From an uncultured Collinsella sp. (GTDB lineage Bacteria; Actinomycetota; Coriobacteriia; Coriobacteriales; Coriobacteriaceae): a stretch of DNA of 15,250 nt. The stretch is taken from contig USHF01000015.1 in the NCBI GenBank assembly GCA_900554465.1, positions 1 through 15,250 on the forward strand, given 5' to 3'. Positions 1 through 6,569 of the stretch are shown here, one piece after another. How positions within the stretch are numbered: position 1 is the first letter of the stretch; every line of letters starts with the position of its first letter. The notes under the pieces are model-generated. The model had not been told where the DNA came from and ran no database searches. It saw only the letters and a program-made list of their open reading frames with translations. The position numbers were made by a program, and so were the translations under genes.

Positions 1-48
1 CGAGATCTGCGCATGTCTCGTGGGCTCGGAGATGTGTATAAGAGACAG
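1..48. other. Illumina/Nextera adapter contamination
   Basis: The first 48 bases match library adapter, not a genome. Bases 1-6 (CGAGAT) are the end of the P7 primer, 7-14 (CTGCGCAT) have the length and place of an i7 index, and 15-48 are the Nextera read-2 transposase adapter ending in AGATGTGTATAAGAGACAG. Genomic sequence starts at 49. In the forward frame the adapter encodes the peptide GSEMCIRDR, a familiar artefact at the ends of predicted proteins. This is recalled knowledge of the adapter sequence, and the match is seen directly. Confidence 0.97.
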
Positions 49-49
49 G

Positions 50-1408
50 GGCTATACCATCCTGTGCCCGCAGATGGCACCGATCCACTTTGACCTGGTC
101 AAAGAGGTGTTCCGCGGTGCCGGCTACAACTTGGAGCTGCTGCCCTCGACCGATCACGATGCCGTCGAGGCCGGCCTGCGCTACGTGAACAACGACATCT
201 GCTACCCGTCGATTCTGGTGACGGGCCAGATTATGGAGGCCATCGAGAGCGGTCGGTACGACCTGTCCAAGACGGCCGTGGTCATCAGCCAGACCGGCGG
301 CGGCTGCCGTGCCACCAACTACATCGCGCTCATTCGCAAGGCCCTGCGCGAGAGCGGCCACCCCGAGATTCCGGTGATCTCGCTTTCGGCCGTGGCGCTC
401 GGCGAGGACAACCCTGGCTTTAAGATTACACCGGCGCTGCTCAAGCAAGCAGTCTACGCAGTGCTCTTTGGTGACGTAATGATGCAGATGCTCTACCGCT
501 GCCGTCCGTACGAGGCCACGCCCGGTGCCGCCAACGCGCTCTACGAGGAGTACATGGCACGAGCCCGCAAGCTGGCGCCCAAGTTCAACAGGCATAACTA
601 CACCAAGCTGTGCCGTGAGGCCATCCGCGCGTTCGACTCCATGCCGCTCGTGGGCGAGGGCACCAAGCCGCGCGTGGGCGTGGTCGGCGAGATCTTGGTC
701 AAGTTTCATCCCACGGCCAACAACCACGTGGTCGACGTTATCGAGCGCGAGGGCTGCGAGGCCGTGGTGCCGGGCCTGCTCGACTTCTTCCTGTACTCCA
801 TGAGTAACGCCGAGCTGCAGAAGGACGAGCTGGGAAGCTCTGCCACGGCGCGCGCTAGCATGCAGGCGCTCATCAAGCTCGTGGACTGGATGCGTACGCC
901 GGTGGAGGAGCTGCTCGAGAAGTCCCGCCGCTTTGAGGCGCCCGAGCGCATCGGCACCATGGCCGACAAGGCCCGTACGGTGCTTTCGGTGTGCAACAAC
1001 ATGGGCGAGGGGTGGCTCCTCACGGCCGAGATGCTCGACCTGATTGACCATGGTGCACCCAACATCATCTGCACGCAGCCCTTCGCGTGCCTGCCCAACC
1101 ACGTGGTAGGTAAGGCTGTGATCAAGGAGCTGCGCCGCCAGCACCCCGAAAGCAACATCGTCGCGGTGGACTACGACCCCGGCGCATCCGAGGTCAACCA
1201 GCTCAACCGCATTAAGCTCATGATCAGCGTGGCCAAGGAGAACATGCGCGCCGGCAAGGGCTTTAAGCTCGAGAAGGTGGCACCGCTTGCGATGGACGAG
1301 GTCACCGGCCAGATGCGTGCCCACGATGGCTGCGTGAGTTGCGGACCTGCCAACGAGGAAGCCGTGGCATCGGTCGCCGAGCGTCTGGGACGCGGCATTA
1401 AGAAGTAA
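50..1408 (+). CDS. 2-hydroxyacyl-CoA dehydratase activator, C-terminal part (5'-truncated)
   Basis: This is the last ~452 residues of a large (typically ~1,400 aa) protein related to activators of 2-hydroxyacyl-CoA dehydratases. Full-length members carry BadF/BadG-type ATPase domains followed by DUF2229/COG3581-like domains; only the COG3581-like end is here. Recognisable blocks are CPQMAPIHFDLVKEVF, YVNNDICYPSILVTGQIMEA, QTGGGCRATNY, CTQPFACLPNHV and a terminal CVSCGPANEEAV. The conserved cysteines, including the terminal CxxC, suggest iron-sulfur ligands (inference). In the family the ATPase drives an electron into an Fe-S dehydratase used in anaerobic amino-acid fermentation; the role of the large fused form is poorly defined. 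The apparent start at 20 lies in adapter, so there is no true start in the window. The gene ends before a strong terminator with no downstream partner. Confidence 0.88.
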   Translation, partial: GYTILCPQMAPIHFDLVKEVFRGAGYNLELLPSTDHDAVEAGLRYVNNDICYPSILVTGQIMEAIESGRYDLSKTAVVISQTGGGCRATNYIALIRKALRESGHPEIPVISLSAVALGEDNPGFKITPALLKQAVYAVLFGDVMMQMLYRCRPYEATPGAANALYEEYMARARKLAPKFNRHNYTKLCREAIRAFDSMPLVGEGTKPRVGVVGEILVKFHPTANNHVVDVIEREGCEAVVPGLLDFFLYSMSNAELQKDELGSSATARASMQALIKLVDWMRTPVEELLEKSRRFEAPERIGTMADKARTVLSVCNNMGEGWLLTAEMLDLIDHGAPNIICTQPFACLPNHVVGKAVIKELRRQHPESNIVAVDYDPGASEVNQLNRIKLMISVAKENMRAGKGFKLEKVAPLAMDEVTGQMRAHDGCVSCGPANEEAVASVAERLGRGIKK

Positions 1409-1438
1409 CTGGCCTGCTTTGTGCTGGATATGAGACAA

Positions 1439-1474
1439 ACGGGTGGTAGCCGTACCGGCTGCCACCCGTTTTTA
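1439..1474 (+). terminator. Rho-independent terminator of the activator gene
   Basis: A 14-bp stem pairs 1439-1452 (ACGGGTGGTAGCCG) with 1456-1469 (CGGCTGCCACCCGT), with a single G-U wobble and a TAC loop, and runs into five T (1469-1473). It lies 30 bp after the stop codon. The stem contains the same GGGTGG/CCACCC pair that makes the end hairpins of the neighbouring insertion sequence. Confidence 0.9.
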
Positions 1475-1517
1475 TTCAAGACTTTAGTCTGCTGGCCGCG
1501 CAGCGCCCAGCTTTAAA

Positions 1518-1536
1518 CCACCCGCTACGCGGGTGG
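1518..1536. repeat. Left-end hairpin of the IS200-type element
   Basis: A perfect 8-bp stem CCACCCGC/GCGGGTGG closes a TAC loop. It sits ~88 bp upstream of tnpA, the usual position of the hairpin recognised by IS200/IS605 TnpA. It shares the CCACCC/GGGTGG core with the right-end hairpin. Confidence 0.7.
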
Positions 1537-1556
1537 AGACAAACGGCTTTACAAAG

Positions 1557-1623
1557 CCACCCCTCCGACCGATATTGACGATTGTTCAGGCCGTCAGGAA
1601 TTCGAGTCGAAGGGGTGGTCGCC
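1557..1623 (+). promoter_or_regulatory. RBS-sequestering stem upstream of tnpA
   Basis: 1557-1569 (CCACCCCTCCGAC) pairs with 1606-1618 (GTCGAAGGGGTGG) in 12 of 13 positions. The right arm contains the AAGGGG ribosome site of tnpA just before the ATG at 1624. A smaller nested stem TGACG/CGTCA (1576-1580 with 1592-1596) lies in the loop. IS200 elements are known to limit transposase synthesis with a 5' UTR stem-loop that hides the Shine-Dalgarno sequence, and this fits that design. An alternative hairpin GGCTTT/AAAGCC (1545-1550 with 1553-1558) overlaps the left arm and could compete with it. Confidence 0.6.
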
Positions 1624-2082
1624 ATGGCCCAGAAGGCCTACAGCCTTTCCCACACGAAGTGGATGTGCAAGTACCACATCGTGTTCACGCCGAAGTATAG
1701 GCGCAAAGTGATCTACAACCAAATCAGGAGCGACATAGGGGAGATCCTCAGGAAGCTGTGCGAGTACAAGGGGATCGAGATAATCGAGGGGCACCTGATG
1801 CCCGACCACGTGCACGTGCTGCTGGCGATCCCGCCGAAGTACAGCGTCGCGAGCGTCATGGGCTACCTGAAGGGGAAGAGCTCGCTGATGATATTCGACA
1901 GGCACGCCAACCTCAAGTACAAGTTCGGCAACAGGAAGTTCTGGGCGGAGGGCTACTACGTGTCCACCGTCGGCCTGAACGAGGCGACGATCGCCAAGTA
2001 CATCAGGGAGCAGGAGTCCCACGACATCGCGCTGGACAAGCTGAGCGTGAAGGAGTACGAGGACCCCTTCAAGAGGAGGTGA
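1624..2082 (+). CDS. tnpA: IS200/IS605 family Y1 transposase TnpA
   Basis: A 152-aa REP-type (Y1, HUH) transposase that cuts and joins single-stranded DNA at the hairpin ends of its element. The N-terminal KYHIVFTPKYRRKVIY is a family hallmark. The metal-binding HUH pair is H62-V-H64 in MPDHVHVLLAIPP. The catalytic tyrosine is most likely Y126 in KYIREQE, with the usual glutamine four residues later. Length matches IS200-like TnpA. The ATG at 1624 is chosen because AAGGGG lies at 1610-1615 and the protein then starts as the family does; an upstream in-frame ATG at 1582 would add an atypical extension. Arginine is often encoded by AGG here, whereas the neighbouring genes mostly use CGC, a sign of foreign origin. 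Translation is probably restrained by the upstream stem. Confidence 0.95.
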   Translation: MAQKAYSLSHTKWMCKYHIVFTPKYRRKVIYNQIRSDIGEILRKLCEYKGIEIIEGHLMPDHVHVLLAIPPKYSVASVMGYLKGKSSLMIFDRHANLKYKFGNRKFWAEGYYVSTVGLNEATIAKYIREQESHDIALDKLSVKEYEDPFKRR

Positions 2083-2086
2083 TCCT

Positions 2087-2186
2087 GCCGGTTCGACCGG
2101 CGCGCCACGGGTCAAGATGCACTAGGCCTGGACGAAGTCCGGGCCCGCGCCTTTAGACGCGAGCCCGGGGCCCGTGGGTTATACCC
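2087..2186 (+). ncRNA. Structured 3' tail of the IS element, possible omega-RNA-like RNA
   Basis: The ~100 bases between tnpA and the right-end hairpin are densely self-complementary. Visible elements are GCCGGT/ACCGGC with a TCG loop (2087-2101), a long-range CCACGGG/CCCGTGG stem (2105-2111 with 2171-2177), a 9-bp GGCCTGGAC/GTCCGGGCC hairpin with a GAA loop and one T-G pair (2125-2145), an alternative CCGGGC/GCCCGG plus CGCG/CGCG stem (2139-2168), and GGGT/ACCC (2176-2186). In IS605-type elements the region before the right end encodes the omega RNA used by TnpB. No tnpB is present, so this could be a relic, a transposition-related structure or an independent RNA. The stems are seen; expression and function are inferred. 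Confidence 0.3.
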
Positions 2187-2194
2187 TAAGAGCA

Positions 2195-2217
2195 AACCAC
2201 CCTTTTTAAGGGTGGTT
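2195..2217. repeat. Right-end hairpin of the IS200-type element
   Basis: A perfect 10-bp stem AACCACCCTT/AAGGGTGGTT closes a TTT loop. It shares AAACCACCC with the left end. It is the last element-like feature before purB. It is T-rich in the loop but not followed by a T run, so it is read as an end hairpin and not a terminator. Confidence 0.7.
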
Positions 2218-2285
2218 CTGATTGCCCGCTCCTGCTTCAAAATGTTAGGTTCATGCCTGCTGCCCATACTTGCACCTGCGCACGG

Positions 2286-2291
2286 TACAAT
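2286..2291 (+). promoter_or_regulatory. Candidate -10 box for purB
   Basis: TACAAT lies 44 bp before the purB start, in a GGTACAATGG context nearly the same as the better supported tRNA-Lys promoter at 13454. No good -35 hexamer is visible at 16-18 bp, so this is tentative. Confidence 0.35.
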
Positions 2292-2335
2292 GGTTGGGTT
2301 ACGACCAACGTGCCAATAACCAAAAAGGAGCCGCT

Positions 2336-3682
2336 ATGATCGATCGCTATACCCGCCCGGAGATGGGACACATCTTCTCCCTCGAGAACAAGTACGCCAT
2401 TTGGCAGGAGATCGAGGTCCTGGCCTGCGAGGCCCAGGCGGAGCTCGGCAAGATCGGCATTTCTAAAAACGAAGCCCAGTGGATCCGCGACCACGCCAAC
2501 TTTGAGAAGGCAAAGGTCGATGAGATCGAGGAGGTCACGCGCCACGATGTCATCGCCTTCCTGACCAACATGAAGGAGTACATCGACGCCGATGTTCCCG
2601 AGGGCGACCCCAAGCCCAGCCGCTGGGTTCACTACGGTATGACCAGCTCCGACCTGGGTGATACTGCTCTGTGCTATCAGCTTACTCAGGCGTGTGACCT
2701 GATTATCGAGGACGTCAAGAAGCTCGGCGTGATCTGCAAGCGCCGCGCCTTCGAGGAGCGCAATACGCTTTGCGCTGGCCGCACCCATGGCATCCATGCT
2801 GAGCCGATGACCTTCGGCATGAAGTTTGGCTCTTGGGCATGGGAACTCAAGCGCGACCTTGATCGTCTTGAGGATGCTCGCAAGAACGTTGCCTTCGGTG
2901 CCATCTCCGGTGCCGTCGGCACCTACAGCTCCATCGAGCCGTTCGTCGAGGAGTACGTCTGTGAGCACCTGGGTCTGGTTCACGACCCGCTGTCCACGCA
3001 GGTCATCAGCCGCGATCACCACGCCTATCTTGCCGGCGTGCTTGCCACTACGGCGGCCACCTGCGAGCGCATCGCGACCGAGGTCCGCAACCTGCAGAAG
3101 ACCGATACACTCGAGGCCGAGGAGCCCTTCCGCAAGGGCCAAAAGGGCAGCTCCGCCATGCCACACAAGCGCAACCCCATCACCATGGAGAAGGTCTGCG
3201 GTCTGTCGCGCGTCGTGAAGTCCAACGCCCAGGTCGCCTTCGACAACGTCGCCCTGTGGCACGAGCGCGACATTTCACACTCTTCCGCCGAGCGTGTCGC
3301 CCAGGCCGATAGCTTCATCGCGCTTGACCATATGTTCCAGTGCCTCATTCGCGTTATCGACGGCCTGCAGCTGTATCCGGCCCGCATGATGGCCAATCTC
3401 AACAAGACCCGCGGCCTCATCTTCTCCTCCAAGGTCCTGCTTGCCCTCGTCGATACGGGTATCACCCGCGAGGATGCGTACGCCATTGTGCAGGAGAACG
3501 CCATGGCCACCTGGCACGAGGTGCAGGATTGTGTCTCTGGCCCCACCTTTAAGGAGCGTCTCGAGGCCGATCCGCGCTGCACCGTCAGCCAGGAGAAGCT
3601 CGACGAGATTTTTGATCCGTGGGACTTCCTCACCCGCATCGATACGGTCTTCGATCGCCTGGAGCAGCTGAACTTCGAGTAG
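2336..3682 (+). CDS. purB: Adenylosuccinate lyase
   Basis: A 448-aa enzyme of the fumarase/aspartase superfamily. It acts twice in purine synthesis: splitting SAICAR to AICAR plus fumarate, and adenylosuccinate to AMP plus fumarate. It is cytosolic and normally a homotetramer with active sites built from three subunits. Visible motifs are TSSDLGDTA (substrate binding), RTHGIHAEPMTFG with the catalytic histidine, and the signature loop GSSAMPHKRNP with the catalytic serine at residues 272-273. The ATG at 2336 is chosen because AGGAG (2326-2330) is five bases upstream and the protein then begins MIDRYTRPEMGHIFS, typical for PurB; the longer frame to 2270 adds non-conserved residues. It stands alone, with a terminator behind it; purC lies 7 kb downstream in the same direction, not in one operon. 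Confidence 0.97.
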   Translation: MIDRYTRPEMGHIFSLENKYAIWQEIEVLACEAQAELGKIGISKNEAQWIRDHANFEKAKVDEIEEVTRHDVIAFLTNMKEYIDADVPEGDPKPSRWVHYGMTSSDLGDTALCYQLTQACDLIIEDVKKLGVICKRRAFEERNTLCAGRTHGIHAEPMTFGMKFGSWAWELKRDLDRLEDARKNVAFGAISGAVGTYSSIEPFVEEYVCEHLGLVHDPLSTQVISRDHHAYLAGVLATTAATCERIATEVRNLQKTDTLEAEEPFRKGQKGSSAMPHKRNPITMEKVCGLSRVVKSNAQVAFDNVALWHERDISHSSAERVAQADSFIALDHMFQCLIRVIDGLQLYPARMMANLNKTRGLIFSSKVLLALVDTGITREDAYAIVQENAMATWHEVQDCVSGPTFKERLEADPRCTVSQEKLDEIFDPWDFLTRIDTVFDRLEQLNFE

Positions 3683-3725
3683 GGTTAACCTAATTCGACC
3701 GCTTGCGGATGCATTTCAACCTTTG

Positions 3726-3759
3726 GCGCCTTGCCCGTCTTGGGCGAGGCGCTTTTTTT
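3726..3759 (+). terminator. Rho-independent terminator of purB
   Basis: GCGCCTTGCCC (3726-3736) pairs with GGGCGAGGCGC (3742-3752), an 11-bp stem with one wobble pair and a five-base loop, followed by seven T (3753-3759). It lies 43 bp after the purB stop. Confidence 0.93.
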
Positions 3760-3789
3760 ACTGTCGCATATGCGCCCGGGTAATAAAAT
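3757..3789 (+). promoter_or_regulatory. Candidate promoter of the solute-binding/diguanylate-cyclase operon
   Basis: TTTACT (3757-3762, overlapping the purB terminator T run) and TAATAA (3781-3786) are 18 bp apart, and TAAAAT at 3784-3789 is an alternative -10. Between them is a perfect 10-bp palindrome CGCATATGCG (3765-3774), which could be an operator. If the -10 is real, the ATG at 3788 cannot be the start of the next gene. Hexamers are weak. Confidence 0.3.
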
Positions 3790-3823
3790 GAACTCCGACT
3801 GCTGTTTCGATGAAAGGGGGCAC

Positions 3824-4660
3824 GTGCCCAGACGCATCAAGCGGGCCACCATCGTCTCGTTTACGCTCATACTCCTTGTTGCCGTCTGTGCGGGCGCCCT
3901 GACGTATACCGTTCGAAGCAGTTCTTCCTCCTCGAATGAAGCCGATAGAGATCTCCCGGTGCTCAAAATCGGCGTTACGGATAACGACCCCTATGTGTAT
4001 GTCGATACCACGGGTGATTACGCCGGTATCGATATCGACATCGCCCGCGAGGCCTGCAAGCGTGCGGGGCTCAAGCCACAGTTTGTCGATATTGACTGGA
4101 ACGATCGCGACCGGCTGCTCAAAAACGGTGATATCGATTGCCTGTGGTGTGACTATTCTCCCTGTTATCGCGAGGATAAGTATTACTGGACCGAGCCGTA
4201 TCTAACCGTGACGGTCTCGGTTGCCGCCAAGAAAACGAGTGGCATCAAGTCCTTGGCACATCTCGATGGAAGTAAGACCATTGCGGTGATTGCGGGTTCG
4301 GTGAGTGAACGCCGATTGCTTGCGGGGGATCTGGGGGTCTCGTCGGACGTTCAAATCAAATCATATGGCTCTGCCGAACTCTGCAAAGCCGCTCTAGTCA
4401 AAGGGTACGTTGACTGCTGGATGGCGGATGTCCAGTCGCTTGACCGACTCGTTGCTCAGTATCCCGGCGTTTACCGTGTGTTTGCCGACAATGTTATGAC
4501 GGTTGACCTGGGCGTCGCGTTTGATGACAGCTATGAAGGATCGGTCGTAAAGGATCTCAATACCGCGCTGTTCGACATGGATCGAGATGGCACGATTGAC
4601 CGTATTGTGGGCAATTACAAGACAGGAGCGACGACGGGCGGGCAAGGAGGAAATTCATGA
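3824..4660 (+). CDS. Membrane-anchored family 3 solute-binding protein
   Basis: A 278-aa protein with a basic N-terminus (PRRIKR), one hydrophobic segment (about residues 9-29) and an SBP_bac_3-type (polar amino acid binding) domain from about residue 45. Domain landmarks are LKIGVTDNDPYVYVD, GIDIDIAREACKRAG, the DIDCLWC strand, and REDKYYWTEPYL; R116 aligns with the arginine that usually holds the ligand carboxylate. VAVC before C22 is not a clean lipobox, so the segment is more likely a membrane anchor than a lipoprotein signal. GTG at 3824 is preferred because AAAGGGGG precedes it and the signal segment starts at once; ATG 3788 is possible. There is no ABC permease nearby. The stop overlaps the start of a diguanylate cyclase gene (ATGA), so it is likely a sensor subunit and not a transporter part (inference). 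Ligand unknown. Confidence 0.85.
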   Translation: MPRRIKRATIVSFTLILLVAVCAGALTYTVRSSSSSSNEADRDLPVLKIGVTDNDPYVYVDTTGDYAGIDIDIAREACKRAGLKPQFVDIDWNDRDRLLKNGDIDCLWCDYSPCYREDKYYWTEPYLTVTVSVAAKKTSGIKSLAHLDGSKTIAVIAGSVSERRLLAGDLGVSSDVQIKSYGSAELCKAALVKGYVDCWMADVQSLDRLVAQYPGVYRVFADNVMTVDLGVAFDDSYEGSVVKDLNTALFDMDRDGTIDRIVGNYKTGATTGGQGGNS

Positions 4661-6456
4661 CAACTGATGAGCACCGCTTGAGTCGAAAGACTCTGAACGT
4701 CATAGCTGCCAGCGTTATTGTCAGCGCCGTCTTGTTAGGCCTGTTGTATACGGTTGGAACCAATCGCTGCCTCGAAAAAACGCTTGGGTTTGGCCAAGAA
4801 ACCATGGTGTTTTTGGAGAACGCTTGCGAAAAATATGACCGCTACGAACAGGGGAGAAAAACCGAGGCGACGCACGATTTGCTCGCCGCGGTCGAATCGT
4901 TTGCGACGTTCCTGTCCTCTGATCGCGTTGAGGTTAACGACGATCTTATCGAGCAATTTGTCCATGCCGAGAACCTTTCGGGGCTGATGGTCATGGACTC
5001 CGATGGCCATATGGCTGCCCACTACGACATCGATGGTCGCGATCCGCTCATGTTGTGGCGAGATGAGTTGGCCTGTTCGCCGGTCGCATCGATGTATCAA
5101 GGTCCCAAAGTGACCTACTCAACTGTCGATGAGCGCCGTGGTGTCGTTTTTGCCGTCTGTGCTGTTCCGTATGGCGACGGCGTTGCCCTGGCATACCGCT
5201 CACTTGTTTCCGATACGGCGGACGACTATTCATATGCCATAGCCGACGTGCTTTCGAACAGTACCTTCCACCAGGGTCCCACGGTGCTTGTTATGGAGGA
5301 TGCGGAGATTGTCTCATCCAACAGTGCCGATGCTGACGTGTCGCTCGCCCGACTCCTCACCAGCGTAGGAGTTGAGTGGAAAGACGACGGCCTGACGCGC
5401 ATCGAATATCGAGGAGACGAATGGTATGCCGTGCGTGCGGCATATAAGGACTACCGCCTGTTTGCGCTATATCCCAAATCTGAGGTCATGTCTGACAGGA
5501 TTTCATTTGTCGCCGTCGGCGTCTTGGTGTGTCTTGCGTTTTGGGTCGTGGTGCTGTTGACTCGAAATATCGTTGACCACCGCAATTTGGTCGAAAAGGA
5601 TAAACAGCTCGGCATTATCAATGCCATAAGCGCCATCTACGATTCGACCTTCCTTTTGCATCTCGACACCCTCGAGATCGAGGGGATCAATATGTCGCCG
5701 GCGATAGCGAAGATATTTGCCGAGCACAGCGAGGCATATGACTTTATGGACACGGTCTGCCGGGATATCGTGAGCCCCGAAAGCCGCGAAGCGGTTGTGG
5801 GACTCGTAGATATAAGTTCGCTTCGTGAACGTATGGAGGGCGTACCGTACTTGGCTGCCGAGGTGCGAGATTGTCGAGGCGCTTGGTACTCGCTACAGGT
5901 TGTCCCCCAGCATCGCGATGAGCAAGGCCGGCTGGAGTCGGTCGTCGTGGCGACGCACAACATATCGATGGTCAAGCATGCCGAGGAGCTGTCATATCAA
6001 GACAAACTGACGGGGCTTCGCAACCGCAACTATCTTGAATCGCGCGGAGATAGCCTGGTAAACGAGGACTTGCCCGTGAGCGTGATTATGTTGGACTGCA
6101 ATTATCTCAAGCGGACCAACGACATCTATGGTCACGAGATGGGGGATGAACTGCTGCGACGGACGGCGTCCGTGCTGCGGCGGGTGGCTGGTGCGGATTA
6201 TCTGCCGATGCGCCTTGGCGGCGACGAGTTTTTGCTGGTTTGCCCCCATACTGACAACGAGTCTGCGCTCGGGCTGGAACAGGATCTTCGTCTCGGTCTT
6301 GCCGCGGTAAGCGATGAGGCCCTGACGGTCAGCGCATCGATTGGCGTGGCGACCGTCGAGACGGCTGGAAATACGCTGGCCGATGTATATCGTGTCGCCG
6401 ACCACAATATGTATCGGGAGAAGCGCACGGTCCACGCGCGGGGTGCGGACTGCTAA
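4657..6456 (+). CDS. Membrane diguanylate cyclase (PAS-GGDEF)
   Basis: A 599-aa protein predicted to make cyclic di-GMP from two GTP. The order is: transmembrane helix (about 11-33), a ~250-residue outside region, a second helix (about 282-302), a PAS-like region (about 325-440) and a GGDEF domain from YQDKLTGLRNR (residue 447). The active-site GGDEF is intact at 521-525, and LDCNYLKRTND plus GHEMGD carry the metal and guanine contacts. The RxxD product-inhibition site that usually precedes GGDEF is absent (the sequence there is VAGADYLPMRL). No EAL or HD-GYP domain is fused. The start is fixed by GGAGG at 4647-4651 and the ATGA overlap with the solute-binding gene, so the two proteins are probably made together. 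The outside region resembles a Cache-type sensor in place and size, but I cannot confirm the fold. Confidence 0.9.
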   Translation: MTTDEHRLSRKTLNVIAASVIVSAVLLGLLYTVGTNRCLEKTLGFGQETMVFLENACEKYDRYEQGRKTEATHDLLAAVESFATFLSSDRVEVNDDLIEQFVHAENLSGLMVMDSDGHMAAHYDIDGRDPLMLWRDELACSPVASMYQGPKVTYSTVDERRGVVFAVCAVPYGDGVALAYRSLVSDTADDYSYAIADVLSNSTFHQGPTVLVMEDAEIVSSNSADADVSLARLLTSVGVEWKDDGLTRIEYRGDEWYAVRAAYKDYRLFALYPKSEVMSDRISFVAVGVLVCLAFWVVVLLTRNIVDHRNLVEKDKQLGIINAISAIYDSTFLLHLDTLEIEGINMSPAIAKIFAEHSEAYDFMDTVCRDIVSPESREAVVGLVDISSLRERMEGVPYLAAEVRDCRGAWYSLQVVPQHRDEQGRLESVVVATHNISMVKHAEELSYQDKLTGLRNRNYLESRGDSLVNEDLPVSVIMLDCNYLKRTNDIYGHEMGDELLRRTASVLRRVAGADYLPMRLGGDEFLLVCPHTDNESALGLEQDLRLGLAAVSDEALTVSASIGVATVETAGNTLADVYRVADHNMYREKRTVHARGADC

Positions 6457-6569
6457 TCTTGCCCCCGCGAGTCCATGCATCGTAGGATGTTGAATCGGTG
6501 CTTGCGATAATAAGTCGGCCCAGGCGGGGATAATAGACGTCTGAAATTTCTTTCTGAGAGGGGATCTCA

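Larger units (their letters stand above)
1518..2217 (+). mobile_element. IS200-type (IS200/IS605 family) insertion sequence
   Basis: A ~700-bp element between the activator terminator and purB. It has one Y1 transposase gene (1624-2082) and subterminal hairpins at both ends (1518-1536 and 2195-2217) that share AAACCACCC. It has no long terminal inverted repeats and no visible target duplication, as expected for this family, which moves as single-stranded DNA cut beside end hairpins. The coordinates are the outer hairpin edges; the true cleavage points may lie some bases further out. No tnpB is present, so it belongs with the IS200-like layout. Codon use differs from the neighbours (see tnpA), fitting recent acquisition. 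Confidence 0.85.

Noticed and set aside
2195..2217. Terminator for tnpA
   Set aside because: The hairpin is strong but the T run is in its loop and not after it; symmetry with the left end makes an element-end role more likely, though weak termination is not excluded.
2237..3262. 341-codon minus-strand frame over purB
   Set aside because: purB is unambiguous on the plus strand; the antisense protein has shadow-like composition and no recognisable domain.
3731..3823. Upstream extension of the solute-binding protein
   Set aside because: It would start inside the purB terminator, and the alternative ATG at 3788 overlaps a -10-like box. GTG 3824 has a better ribosome site and puts the membrane segment at the N-terminus.
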